NCBI GenBank assembly: GCA_002347125.1
Contig: DDXG01000236.1
Location: 1-13,963 of the forward strand
Direction of reading: 5' to 3'
Origin: Phycisphaerales bacterium UBA2266
GTDB taxonomy: Bacteria > Planctomycetota > Phycisphaerae > Sedimentisphaerales > Anaerobacaceae
DNA: 13,963 bases
Position numbers and translations under genes: made by a program. Under the pieces are notes generated by a model, which worked only from the letters and a program-made list of their open reading frames with translations, was not told where the DNA came from and made no database searches. Positions 1 through 6,698 of this stretch are shown in pieces; position 1 is the stretch's first letter; every line of letters starts with the position of its first letter.

Positions 1-201
1 GGTCCGCCGTCCACCTGGACCTACTCGGTCCAGGACGCGGTCTGCGGGCGGGCGATGGGCACGAACGTGGACCCGACGGCCTCCCCCCACCAGTGGCGGC
101 GCCCGGCCGCCTGGCGCATGGCCCCGGCCACCCACGGCTACGCCCACTGGGACTCGTATGGGGGGTTCGTGCTGGGGTGGATCAATGAGGTGTCGGGTTA
201 G
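1..201 (+). CDS. C-terminal fragment of an unrecognised protein
   Basis: Frame 1 is open from the window edge to a TAG at 199-201, giving the last 66 residues of a gene that starts outside the window. The peptide is rich in Trp, Gly and Pro, has one Cys, and ends in GFVLGWINEVSG. Third codon positions are very GC-rich, as in the real genes elsewhere here, which supports coding. I do not recognise the family. The aromatic/Gly/Ser-rich tail would suit an exported or surface protein, but that is inference only. No T-run terminator follows directly; a hairpin lies 73 bases downstream. Confidence 0.6.
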   Translation, partial: GPPSTWTYSVQDAVCGRAMGTNVDPTASPHQWRRPAAWRMAPATHGYAHWDSYGGFVLGWINEVSG

Positions 202-601
202 AAGTTCACGTCGACCGGTCAGAAATGGGCACATGGGAAGGACCCGCGTTGCCGCCGCGTTTGGACTCACGGAAGCATGACACCTGACGGTCATGCTCTG
301 TGGACCACAATTCCTCGCCAGCCATCGCAGTCTGGCCCGTTTCCTTAACCGCCAAATGCCCTACAAAGGCCATTCTCACCCAAACTCTCACACTCTCACC
401 GCCCGAATCGGGTACCGGTTAAGAACCCCGATTGGAAAGGGGTACTCGCGCGCCAATTGACCGCCGGGTCGCATATAGACGCCCATGAGGATTATGTCGT
501 TTCCGCACAGATGTGTCATGTTGGCATAAGCCGAAGGTGCCCGACTGAGATGGTTCCAGGCCTCCCTCATGCAGTGTCATTTGAAGGCTTGGCTCTCGCC
601 A
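202..601. other. Gene-poor intergenic stretch
   Basis: About 400 bases between the + strand gene end and the minus-strand membrane protein gene. Short minus-strand ORFs of about 60 codons exist here but lack a convincing Shine-Dalgarno sequence and look non-coding or decayed. GC content is lower than in the flanking + gene. Apart from the inverted repeat at 274-297, I see no recognisable element. Confidence 0.5.
274..297. other. 8-bp perfect inverted repeat (hairpin)
   Basis: AGCATGAC (274-281) pairs perfectly with GTCATGCT (290-297) around an 8-base loop. It lies 73 bases after the stop codon of the + strand gene. No T-run follows on either side, so it is not a standard intrinsic terminator. 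It could be an RNA 3' end stabiliser or a chance palindrome. Confidence 0.3.
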
Positions 602-958
602 TCACAACTCATCGAAGTGACACATGAACCAATATCCTACGCACAACACTACCACAAACACGAGAATGCTTAACCCAAGGCCAGTCCATGCATAGTTGCA
701 TCCCCCCCTCACCAGGGCTCTCCAAGCTATCAGGGCCGCGACCAAGCTGCTCAACAGGAGAACGGGTAAGCCGACGATCAAGAGAAAGAAGAGTGTCGCC
801 ATATCCCCTATCGCCCCCTCGCTTGCTGGGTGGCGAACCCCATCGGGACCAACGAGCCAGGGTATGAACCGAGCCAGAAGCATTAGGAATGCCACCAGTG
901 GTACCACAGCAATTCCGACAGACCATTTTCCCAGAGTCTCGCCTTCCGAGTGTTCCAT
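602..958 (-). CDS. Small 3-TM membrane protein, unknown function
   Basis: A 118-residue protein starting at ATG 958, preceded by AAGGTG about 5 bases upstream, a good Shine-Dalgarno match. Three strongly hydrophobic segments are visible at about residues 13-35, 54-80 and 92-113. The linker between the first two is hydrophilic (about residues 36-52, containing GPDGVRHPASEG). The C-terminus is short and ends in CHFDEL. No catalytic motif is recognisable. The start lies only 9 bases after the stop of the short ORF at 968-1135, so the two are probably co-transcribed and may be translationally coupled from the promoter at 1179-1207. It is an integral cytoplasmic-membrane protein by hydropathy; any more specific role would be a guess. 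Confidence 0.65.
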   Translation of the reverse strand: MEHSEGETLGKWSVGIAVVPLVAFLMLLARFIPWLVGPDGVRHPASEGAIGDMATLFFLLIVGLPVLLLSSLVAALIAWRALVRGGCNYAWTGLGLSILVFVVVLCVGYWFMCHFDEL

Positions 959-967
959 ACTGTCACC

Positions 968-1135
968 TTAACTCATATGCTGCGCCACCTGGTACCGGAT
1001 TCGGTCAATACTTGGATATCTGCTCTGTGGAGATTCAGTTATTAGGGACAGCCAGCCATTATTATACAATGGACACCTCTTTTCCTGATTATCCATCATC
1101 CTAACGGCCCCGTCGCCGCCCTGCAATCCCAACAT
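968..1135 (-). pseudogene. Truncated duplicate N-terminus (55-aa leader-like ORF)
   Basis: ATG at 1135 with GGAG about 8 bases upstream. The 55-residue ORF ends 9 bases before the next gene. Its first ~33 residues match the N-terminus of the gene at 1825-2955. Both share a pattern M-x-GL, GDGA, D-x-Q-x-KR-x-P and then NNGWLSL. After NNGWLSL the similarity stops and the sequence becomes a non-homologous tail ending in QVAQHMS. In the longer gene this point is where the hydrophobic export signal begins. I read this as a decayed or truncated copy of that gene's 5' end, carried with its promoter. A translated leader peptide for the membrane protein downstream is the alternative. There are no known domains. 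Confidence 0.5.
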
Positions 1136-1240
1136 GCGAGTATCTCCAACAACCTTAACTTCCCAAAGAACCGCCCCCATCCTGCCACACGGCCCCCCGC
1201 CCGTCAAGGGAAAAGACGCCGGCCTTTACCCCCAGGGCGC
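1044..1240 (-). repeat. Dispersed promoter/leader module, copy A
   Basis: This segment aligns along its whole length with 2867-3099, differing by scattered substitutions and about 36 bases missing from the untranslated leader. The best-conserved part is the upstream (right-hand) end, about 1180-1240: the block CCCGCCCGTCAAGGG (1196-1210) is identical in both copies, and a G+C-rich CCAGGGCGC closes each copy. It contains a promoter, a start codon and about 33 codons of related reading frame. The minus strand is given because transcription would run that way. Confidence 0.75.
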
Positions 1241-1457
1241 CAGTTGCGCTACTCACTATTACCTTCGTCGGACTCCTGTCGTCCCAACCGTCAAGCATCT
1301 CAGCCAACGCGGTGTTAACCGCGCTGCCAATAACACATGCCCTAACTGGCATTCTGGTCACCAGCGCACCCGTGATCGCGCCGCCGACGGTGCCCGCGAC
1401 GGCACCTTTCACGGCAGGTTTGCCCCTTGGAGTGCCGTTCCCACCCGGCGCGGCCAA
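1155..1457 (-). CDS. Gly/Ala-rich ORF, probable shifted 3' part of the upstream gene
   Basis: A 100-residue frame whose only usable start is a TTG at 1457 with no convincing ribosome site. The middle reads as a glycine-zipper-like hydrophobic stretch (GAVAGTVGGAITGAL) followed by a mixed soluble segment. That composition is more protein-like than the Arg-rich tail of the overlapping frame at 1342-1740. The last ~25 residues fall inside repeat copy A, so the natural C-terminus may have been replaced by the repeat. Most likely this is the second half of one gene beginning at 1740 and broken by a frameshift near 1460-1490. A separate small protein is the alternative. Confidence 0.35.
   Translation of the reverse strand: MAAPGGNGTPRGKPAVKGAVAGTVGGAITGALVTRMPVRACVIGSAVNTALAEMLDGWDDRSPTKVIVSSATGALGVKAGVFSLDGRGAVWQDGGGSLGS
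1179..1207 (-). promoter_or_regulatory. Sigma70-type promoter within repeat copy A
   Basis: On the minus strand TTGACG (1202-1207) is followed after 17 bases by CAGGAT (1179-1184). The same architecture in the second copy has the better -10 TAGGAT. It would drive the 55-aa ORF and the membrane protein at 602-958. The -10 departs from consensus at its first base, so it may be weaker than copy B. Confidence 0.4.
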
Positions 1458-1740
1458 GCAGCAGTCTCCCTATACGGTCGCGCAGCCTGCTAAATAACCG
1501 AGTTCGGGCCCATAATACAACGGGTATGCACGAGGCCACGATTATCACACCAGCAAAGACCCCCTTATCATCAGACCAACCGATGGCACTGGGCGGAAGA
1601 ACCGGCTTCAACAGGCGCACCCAAAGGACAACATAGAACATCGCTACAATATACACTAGGCTCCACGCCAGCGCCACCATCACGGCGCACCACACTATTC
1701 CCCCAACCAGATAGCGTAACTCAATAGGCTTACGTTGCAA
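1342..1740 (-). CDS. Putative 2-TM membrane protein, possibly frameshifted
   Basis: A 132-residue frame starting at TTG 1740, with AAAGGA about 8 bases upstream. Residues about 10-42 and 62-78 are strongly hydrophobic, with a short polar loop between them (PSAIGWSDDKG). From about residue 95 onward the translation becomes very Arg/Cys/Gly-rich (RERCRRGHRRRRDHGC), typical of reading a GC-rich gene in the wrong frame. The overlapping frame at 1155-1457 looks natural over the same DNA. The likely original product is a fusion of the N-terminal ~90 residues here with that frame. No family is recognised. It lies upstream of repeat copy A in the same direction. Confidence 0.45.
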   Translation of the reverse strand: MQRKPIELRYLVGGIVWCAVMVALAWSLVYIVAMFYVVLWVRLLKPVLPPSAIGWSDDKGVFAGVIIVASCIPVVLWARTRLFSRLRDRIGRLLLGRAGWERHSKGQTCRERCRRGHRRRRDHGCAGDQNAS

Positions 1741-1824
1741 CTGTCCGTTCCTTTCGTGTCCTGGCTACTGCCACACGACTGTCGAGCCAGCGTTTGGCCA
1801 CGCGAACGATCTCGCTACCAGGGC

Positions 1825-2955
1825 CTATCTGGACAGAAACGTCGCCGCCCAGAACGTCGTTAGGGCGATGAGACCGGCAACAAGCGAAACGACCACAACC
1901 CACCGGTACCGGTACGGACGTTTTGGCGGAACAAGCCGGTTGCGGGCTTCAGGGGAAAGAAGTCGCGTGGTGGGCACTTCTCTCAAGATCGAGGCGCCCG
2001 GGAATCTCGCCAACGCCTCGCGGCCGATCTCGACAGCCGCCTCCTCGTTACGATAGGCCAGATAGCTCCAGAAGAGCTTGCCGTACATATCAGGCAACAG
2101 CCACGAGTCCGGATATTCGTCGATAAACCGCCTCGCGGCTGGGATGGACTCCGCCCTCAACGCTTCGATAGAGATTTCAGGCCTGTTGTCAGACGCGATC
2201 TGGACATAGGCCGCGTAGTGAGCAAGTCGCGAGTGAGGGTATTTCGAGAGGACGGTCTGAGCCAATTCGACCGCGCCTTCAACCGTTTGCCACCGGTAGA
2301 ACTCGCCATGAAAGGCCAGACCCATCTGCTTGAATGTGCCAACGTCAGGGATCTCCGAAGTTGAACTATCTATCTCACCGTGCGACAAAACACGCAGAGA
2401 CGCCGGAGCGGACGTCAGCCTCACTGTTCCATCGGGATTCTTGAACACGGCCTTGATTCTGTATTGGCCGGGGTCGCTCAAAACAAGCACATCCACTCGA
2501 TGCCTCTGTCCGCCGCGTTCGATCGTGCCGACTATCGTGTATGCGTCAGACCAAAAATCCACGTGCATGGGCGGCCCCACGCACGCAAAAGGCGGAAAGC
2601 CTTCATCGCCAATGACGCTATAGTATGGGCCATCGTCACGAGAAATGTACAGTGCGAATCCTGTGCGCGACCACTGGTAACCGCCGCCTCCGTGTTCGCC
2701 CGCAAAGTGCTCATCTGAGAGGTTCCTGGCAATGGTCTTGACAAGCACGGGCTCGCCACTGAGGGACGTGTCAGTCTTCAAGACCGTCTCCACGTCCGCC
2801 CTGCGGGCGACAGCCAAAGGAGCGTCCACCCCGAAAAAGAACGCAACGGACAGCACTGCATAAAATAGGGACAGCCATCCATTATTTACCGGATACCGTT
2901 TTCCCTGATAATCCACGGCCTTCCCGGCCCCGTCGCCATCCTTCAAACCCGCCAT
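1825..2955 (-). CDS. Exported protein with beta domain, TPR-like helices and C-terminal TM
   Basis: I place the start at ATG 2955, where GGAAGG lies 6 bases upstream. The frame extends to 3012 but the earlier ATG lacks a ribosome site. This gives 376 residues. Residues 31-50 form a hydrophobic export signal or anchor (WLSLFYAVLSVAFFFGV). About residues 60-210 are beta-rich and Ig-like in character, ending with phrases such as PGQYRIKAVFKNPDG. About residues 225-340 are helical and TPR-like, with AQTVLSKYPHSRLAHYA and AVEIGREALARFPGAS. A single TM helix (VVVVSLVAGLIALTTFWA) closes the protein. Topology suggests a bulk domain outside the cytoplasm, anchored at both ends or at the C-terminus. 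The specific function is unknown; the TPR part suggests protein-protein contact. Confidence 0.7.
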   Translation of the reverse strand: MAGLKDGDGAGKAVDYQGKRYPVNNGWLSLFYAVLSVAFFFGVDAPLAVARRADVETVLKTDTSLSGEPVLVKTIARNLSDEHFAGEHGGGGYQWSRTGFALYISRDDGPYYSVIGDEGFPPFACVGPPMHVDFWSDAYTIVGTIERGGQRHRVDVLVLSDPGQYRIKAVFKNPDGTVRLTSAPASLRVLSHGEIDSSTSEIPDVGTFKQMGLAFHGEFYRWQTVEGAVELAQTVLSKYPHSRLAHYAAYVQIASDNRPEISIEALRAESIPAARRFIDEYPDSWLLPDMYGKLFWSYLAYRNEEAAVEIGREALARFPGASILREVPTTRLLSPEARNRLVPPKRPYRYRWVVVVSLVAGLIALTTFWAATFLSR

Positions 2956-3099
2956 GCTCGTCCTTCCAGCCATCTTCCCGGCCCAAAGCAATGAACCCGG
3001 CATCGCCAACAAACTTGCCTTCCCAGACGATCACTCCAATCCTACCACACGGACCCCCGCCCGTCAAGGGAAAAAACGCCGGCCTTCACCCCAGGGCGC
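2867..3099 (-). repeat. Dispersed promoter/leader module, copy B
   Basis: Second copy of the element at 1044-1240. It contains the promoter at 3039-3067, a longer untranslated leader and the first ~30 codons of the gene at 1825-2955. The left boundary (AGGGACAGCCA) lies just inside the signal-peptide coding region. The right boundary (CCAGGGCGC) lies 28 bases before the 8-bp minisatellite. Confidence 0.75.
3039..3067 (-). promoter_or_regulatory. Sigma70-type promoter for the exported TPR-like gene
   Basis: Minus-strand TTGACG (3062-3067), a 17-base spacer and TAGGAT (3039-3044). The start codon at 2955 is about 80 bases downstream. Conservation of both boxes and spacing in the second repeat copy supports function. 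Confidence 0.5.
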
Positions 3100-3126
3100 A
3101 TCGCTCTCATCCCCTATGCTCTCGTC

Positions 3127-3246
3127 CCTTATGCCCTTATGCTCTTATGTTCTTATGCCCTTATGCCCTTATGTTCTTATGCTCTTATGCTCTTATGCTC
3201 TTATGCCCTTATGCTCTTATGCTCTCATGCTCTTATGCCCTCATGC
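3127..3246. repeat. 8-bp tandem repeat array, 15 units
   Basis: Fifteen contiguous 8-bp units of consensus YCTTATGY run without a break. Variation is confined to pyrimidine transitions: unit position 1 C/T, position 3 T/C in two late units, last base C/T. One or two degenerate units precede it (from about 3112). The period is not a multiple of 3, so any translated frame repeats only every 8 residues. It sits between the PEP-CTERM gene end and the promoter of the next gene. Confidence 0.9.
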
Positions 3247-3289
3247 TTCCCCACCTCTTCTGCCTCTTGCTTTGTCGTTTTGCCGTTTG

Positions 3290-3946
3290 CTATCTGATCT
3301 TTGATTCTCCACGCCGCCGAATAGCCCAGGCCCCCAGCCCCAGCAGCACCACGCTGCCCGGCTCCGGCACATCGGCCGTCAGATGGTCCAGATAGAGGGC
3401 GCTGCCGCCGACGCCGCTGACCGACACATACGTAATATCGTAGTCCGCCCGCGTAATCTCCAGCCGCCAGACCTGCCCGGCCGTCAGAATCTGCGTATAC
3501 ACCGAGTCCAGCAGATGCCCCTGCGCATCGTACGCATCCATCGCCCCCCAGTCGAAATCGTCATTGCCGATCAGGTCGATGGCCACCGACTTGGCCCCCA
3601 CGCTGAAATACGCCGAAAACACCGCGTACGGATAGATCCACGTCTCGTTGCGGGGCGTGCCATCGGTCCCGATCCCCTCGACGTTGTTGCCGAACACGTT
3701 GGCCCCCGTGCCGGCCATGCCCTCGCGCGCCTGCCGCGCATAGACCCGCCCATCCAGCGTCCCCCAGGTCCCCATCGACGACAGCACAATCCCCTGGTAG
3801 GCCTCGCTGATATCGCTGCCCACGGAGAAATCGTCCGCATCGATCTCAAGGATCACTCCCTTAGCCGGCCCGGAGCACAGAATCACCGCCACCAGCACGG
3901 CCGTGCCGGCCCTTCGCACCCACGATCGTGTCGCACCCATCATCAT
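3290..3946 (-). CDS. PEP-CTERM sorting domain protein
   Basis: A 218-residue secreted protein. Three consecutive in-frame ATGs open the gene, with GGAGG 4 bases before the first; the second or third may be used. Residues about 10-30 form a signal peptide (RRAGTAVLVAVILCSGPAKG). The middle is a beta-rich domain of about 160 residues containing VAIDLIGNDDFDWGAMDAYD, typical of exported planctomycete and verrucomicrobial beta-sandwich proteins. The C-terminus is a textbook PEP-CTERM signal: V-PEP at residues 193-196, the hydrophobic stretch GSVVLLGLGAWA, then an RRR cluster. In the known system an exosortase removes this tail and the protein is handed to the cell surface or exopolysaccharide matrix; no exosortase gene is visible here. 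The ligand of the main domain is unknown. Confidence 0.85.
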   Translation of the reverse strand: MMMGATRSWVRRAGTAVLVAVILCSGPAKGVILEIDADDFSVGSDISEAYQGIVLSSMGTWGTLDGRVYARQAREGMAGTGANVFGNNVEGIGTDGTPRNETWIYPYAVFSAYFSVGAKSVAIDLIGNDDFDWGAMDAYDAQGHLLDSVYTQILTAGQVWRLEITRADYDITYVSVSGVGGSALYLDHLTADVPEPGSVVLLGLGAWAIRRRGESKIR

Positions 3947-4021
3947 CCAACCTCCAGGAGCCGGCCACTACAGCACCGCATCGAAATCCACAACCCTGCC
4001 AGTAACGCCTCCATGAAACCC

Positions 4022-4051
4022 CTTATATCATACTGATACAGTCCAAGTCAA
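4022..4051 (-). promoter_or_regulatory. Promoter of the PEP-CTERM gene
   Basis: Minus-strand TTGACT (4046-4051), an 18-base spacer, then TATAAG (4022-4027). It lies in the 174-base gap between the cytochrome stop and the PEP-CTERM start, about 75 bases before the start codon. The AT-rich patch stands out against GC-rich surroundings. It indicates that the PEP-CTERM gene can be transcribed separately from the cytochrome. Confidence 0.6.
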
Positions 4052-4120
4052 GCGCAATCCCCATCCATCCGCCATCGACTGCCTTGCCGGACTCATCCGC
4101 CGCCCGACCACGGCCTGCTC

Positions 4121-5908
4121 TCAGTGCCCCGCCAGCCACGACCCGGCGAACAGCATCATATCCACGAAATCCACCCGGCCGTCGTGGTCGAAGTCGGCGC
4201 CGCCGCACCACGTCGGCTCGGCGCAGCCACTATTGCGCCACTGCGCCGCGAAGTCCGGGAAGTCGATGAAGTCCGTGCCGATCACCGCCTCCGCCGACGC
4301 CACCGTAACGGGCGCCTTGTCCGCGGCGTCGTAGTACGAGGCAAACCGCGCCACCGCGTCCGTGGCATCCTGACGCAGGTCCTCCACGAACCGGTGCGAA
4401 GCGCTCTGATAGAGCAACTGCGCCCGCACCGTCAACGGCTTGGCGCGTCCCTGCACATCCACCCGGTAGTTCACCCGGTCCGCCCCCGCGACAAAGTCGG
4501 CATCCACCACCGCCGAACCGTAGACCGCCACATCCGCCGGCGCGCTGTCCTTGTCGAACCCGCGCGGCAGCAGCCGGTTGTCCTTCACATAACCCGCGGC
4601 CCGCAGGAAGGTATAAGTCACATTACCGCCGCTGTCGGCCGCGATGGACTCGTATATCTGCACCTGATCCGCCGAAGTAATCGTCTCATGGTGCGGCTCA
4701 CAGCTCGCGGCGTCGTCGTCGGCGTCGTTGCCCACAATCCGCCCATCCGCCTCGACCCGTCCCGACTCGAACACCACCGCCCCCAGGCGGTCCGTCACGA
4801 CCAGATGCACCCATGCCCGCCGGATGGGTACGCCCGTGGGGAACTTATGCCCGCTGTGGTTGGCCACCTCCAGCGCAACGTCGAGCACCCCCTGGCCGAC
4901 CGCGGCGCCCGCGATGCTCAGCGATGCCGCATCAGTGCCCAACTGCCCCGTGGTCAGCGACCGCGTGGCGTCCATGTGCGTCGGCTCCGCCGTCAACCCG
5001 ATCTCCGTCGCGTTGTCCTTGAGGATGCCCAGCATCAGGGCATTGCCGCCGACAAAGTGGTGCTGCCCGATCCCCGGCAGGGGCGTCAGCCACCGCGGAC
5101 GGTCCGAGATCGCCACGGCCCCGGCCGCCGCCGGCATGTGGCAGTCCTGGCACTCGGCGTGGTTGTCTGCGCCGGGGGCGAACGCGCTTCGCTCCCATTC
5201 CAGGTACGGTGTCTGCTCGGGAAACTCGCCGATCACGTTGCCGCCCGCATCCACAATCGGCGTATACAGCGTGTGGCATGTCGCGCAGAACTCCGACGAC
5301 TTGATGTGCAGTCCCTGTGTCGGCGTACTGTTCACGTGCATCCGCATGGGATTGGCGAACATGTTGTCGAACGGCCCGAACATCGGCCGATCCGGCCCCG
5401 GCAGGCTCGTACCGATGACGTATCCGCCCGTGAAGCTCCCCGGCTCGCCCAGACCGCTGTCCTGTATCTGATGGCACAGTGAGCACGACACGCCGTCCAT
5501 CGCCGCCCTGTGCAGATAGTGGGTCTTGTCCATGAACCCGTCGCCGAAGACCGCCACCTCCACCCCGTCGGTCACGGCCTGCACGCGGGCCATCGGCATA
5601 TGACAGCGGCTGCACTTGTCCTCGATCACCGACTCCAGCGCCGGCAGCCGCGTGATCTCGGAACTCATCTTCGCCTGCCACAGCGGGTCCTTGGCGGCGT
5701 TGGCCATCATCGTGGAGCGCCACTGCGCGTCCATCGATACGTCGGCCCCCGTGCTGTCGATCCGGTTGCTGTGGCACATCGCACAGTTGCCGGCCCCGTG
5801 GAAATTGTCCGTCGTGAACTCCGTCAGGGCCGCGCCGCCGGCCCGCACCGCCGCCATGCCCGACACCCATACCACCGCACCCAACGCGAGTATCCTTGAA
5901 TGCCGCAT
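4121..5908 (-). CDS. Exported pentaheme c-type cytochrome with dockerin-like C-terminus
   Basis: A 595-residue protein; ATG 5908 follows GAGGAG by 6 bases. Residues 1-24 are a signal peptide. Five CXXCH heme c sites are visible: C42-H46 (CAMCH), C99-H103 (CSRCH), C142-H146 (CSLCH), C208-H212 (CATCH) and C253-H257 (CQDCH). Extra His residues (H130, H133, H191, H283-H284) could be distal heme ligands. Residues about 330-530 lack heme sites and are beta-rich, probably an appended sandwich domain. The last ~50 residues carry two F-x-D-F/F-V-D-M type segments, the second with an EF-hand-like DFDHDGRVD, followed by SWLAGH. This resembles planctomycete dockerin-type tails. The protein probably carries electrons in the periplasm or outside the cell. 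The redox partner and any enzymatic activity cannot be told from sequence. Confidence 0.88.
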   Translation of the reverse strand: MRHSRILALGAVVWVSGMAAVRAGGAALTEFTTDNFHGAGNCAMCHSNRIDSTGADVSMDAQWRSTMMANAAKDPLWQAKMSSEITRLPALESVIEDKCSRCHMPMARVQAVTDGVEVAVFGDGFMDKTHYLHRAAMDGVSCSLCHQIQDSGLGEPGSFTGGYVIGTSLPGPDRPMFGPFDNMFANPMRMHVNSTPTQGLHIKSSEFCATCHTLYTPIVDAGGNVIGEFPEQTPYLEWERSAFAPGADNHAECQDCHMPAAAGAVAISDRPRWLTPLPGIGQHHFVGGNALMLGILKDNATEIGLTAEPTHMDATRSLTTGQLGTDAASLSIAGAAVGQGVLDVALEVANHSGHKFPTGVPIRRAWVHLVVTDRLGAVVFESGRVEADGRIVGNDADDDAASCEPHHETITSADQVQIYESIAADSGGNVTYTFLRAAGYVKDNRLLPRGFDKDSAPADVAVYGSAVVDADFVAGADRVNYRVDVQGRAKPLTVRAQLLYQSASHRFVEDLRQDATDAVARFASYYDAADKAPVTVASAEAVIGTDFIDFPDFAAQWRNSGCAEPTWCGGADFDHDGRVDFVDMMLFAGSWLAGH

Positions 5909-6230
5909 AGCGTTCTCCTCGACTCTGGCTCGTGCCGTACGGGCCGGCGCCCGAGAGCCCGCGCTCCCGGCAGTCGCGCAACCCCTTGCCTTACCACAAC
6001 GTGCCGTTGAGCATCACTCTATGACCCTGTCCCCCATCCTCCAATTGGGAAAACCCTCCATCGGCCGAAGGAAAACCCCTATACAGGATACGTCTATTAT
6101 ACATCTACATTCCCACGGGAACACTAGGGTGCGCATCACCACATCCCGCAGGACCTGGAACGCGGGACCTGATGCAAGCGACGAGATGGAAGATACGCAC
6201 GACCAGTCGCAGGACTGCCTCTCTGGCACT
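5909..6230. other. Intergenic region upstream of the cytochrome
   Basis: About 320 bases with no credible gene. On the minus strand a perfect TATAAT (6096-6101) is the best -10 candidate, but no good -35 lies 16-18 bases upstream. A near-palindrome TTCCCACGGGAA (6110-6121) occupies the position where a -35 or activator/operator site would be. This would leave an untranslated leader of about 180 bases. The Shine-Dalgarno GAGGAG is at 5915-5920. No terminator with a T-run is evident for the gene ending at 6231. Confidence 0.35.
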
Positions 6231-6635
6231 CTAAAGCGCATAGTCCCTTGGCGGATTCCCCGAGAAGTCGGCGATCACCGCCTTTGCATGGTCCAGGCAG
6301 AACACCTCAAAGACCGGATTCTCGGCCGTCCGGTATATCGTCTGCAGGAGTTCGTTGCCTGCGATAATCTGCCTCTTCACGCTCATGTCCTTCGAGAACA
6401 CAGCCTTGCCGCTCAGGCGGATCCACGCGAACGCCGGGCTGCTCGCACAAATCTCCACGTATGGCTGCCTCTGTATCTCCTTGTAGACCGGCTTCTGATT
6501 GCTCGTGCAGAAATACAACCTGCCGTCCTGCTCCAGCATGAACTGGAACGGGCGGACCTTCGGCCTGCCATCGAGCCCCACCGTCGCAAGATACTGCACC
6601 GGATTGGCCCTCAAGAATTGAACCACTTCCTTCAT
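6231..6635 (-). CDS. Pyridoxamine 5'-phosphate oxidase-like flavoprotein (second copy)
   Basis: 134 residues from ATG 6635; the strong AAGGAAGG just upstream selects this start over a longer frame beginning at 6677. The sequence has the compact FMN-binding split-barrel pattern of small PPOX-family proteins. It opens with the N-terminal YLATVGLDGRPKVRPFQF, followed by a GRLYFCTSNQKPVYKEI strand-turn and then a WIRLSGKAVF strand. True PNPOx enzymes are about 200 residues or more, so vitamin B6 oxidation is unlikely. Relatives of this size are generally flavin-binding reductases of unassigned substrate. It is the last gene of the run starting at 9640. The first ~60 residues are nearly identical to the copy at 8732-9139, while the C-terminal halves diverge. 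Confidence 0.85.
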   Translation of the reverse strand: MKEVVQFLRANPVQYLATVGLDGRPKVRPFQFMLEQDGRLYFCTSNQKPVYKEIQRQPYVEICASSPAFAWIRLSGKAVFSKDMSVKRQIIAGNELLQTIYRTAENPVFEVFCLDHAKAVIADFSGNPPRDYAL

Positions 6636-6698
6636 GTTGCACCTTCCTTTCTTGTCCTTGTGTGGGTGTCTTTGCATTGAACGACTTGCACGCCAAAC

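Noticed and set aside
206..570. Two overlapping ~60-codon minus-strand ORFs joined by ATGA
   Set aside because: No ribosome site, odd composition and no recognisable motif; the ATGA overlap looks fortuitous.
3127..3246. CRISPR array
   Set aside because: Units are 8 bp and contiguous with no unique spacers, and no cas gene is nearby.
2954..3395. + strand ORFs with repeated Leu-Met-Cys-Ser-Tyr peptides
   Set aside because: They are the translation of the 8-bp minisatellite; composition follows the repeat, not a protein.
4124..5482. 452-codon + strand ORF
   Set aside because: Antisense shadow of the heme protein; Arg/His/Pro-rich translation typical of reading the opposite strand of GC-rich coding DNA.
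4932..5981. 349-codon minus-strand ORF overlapping the cytochrome in another frame
   Set aside because: Gly/Arg-rich alternate frame; it destroys the five CXXCH sites and lacks their logic.
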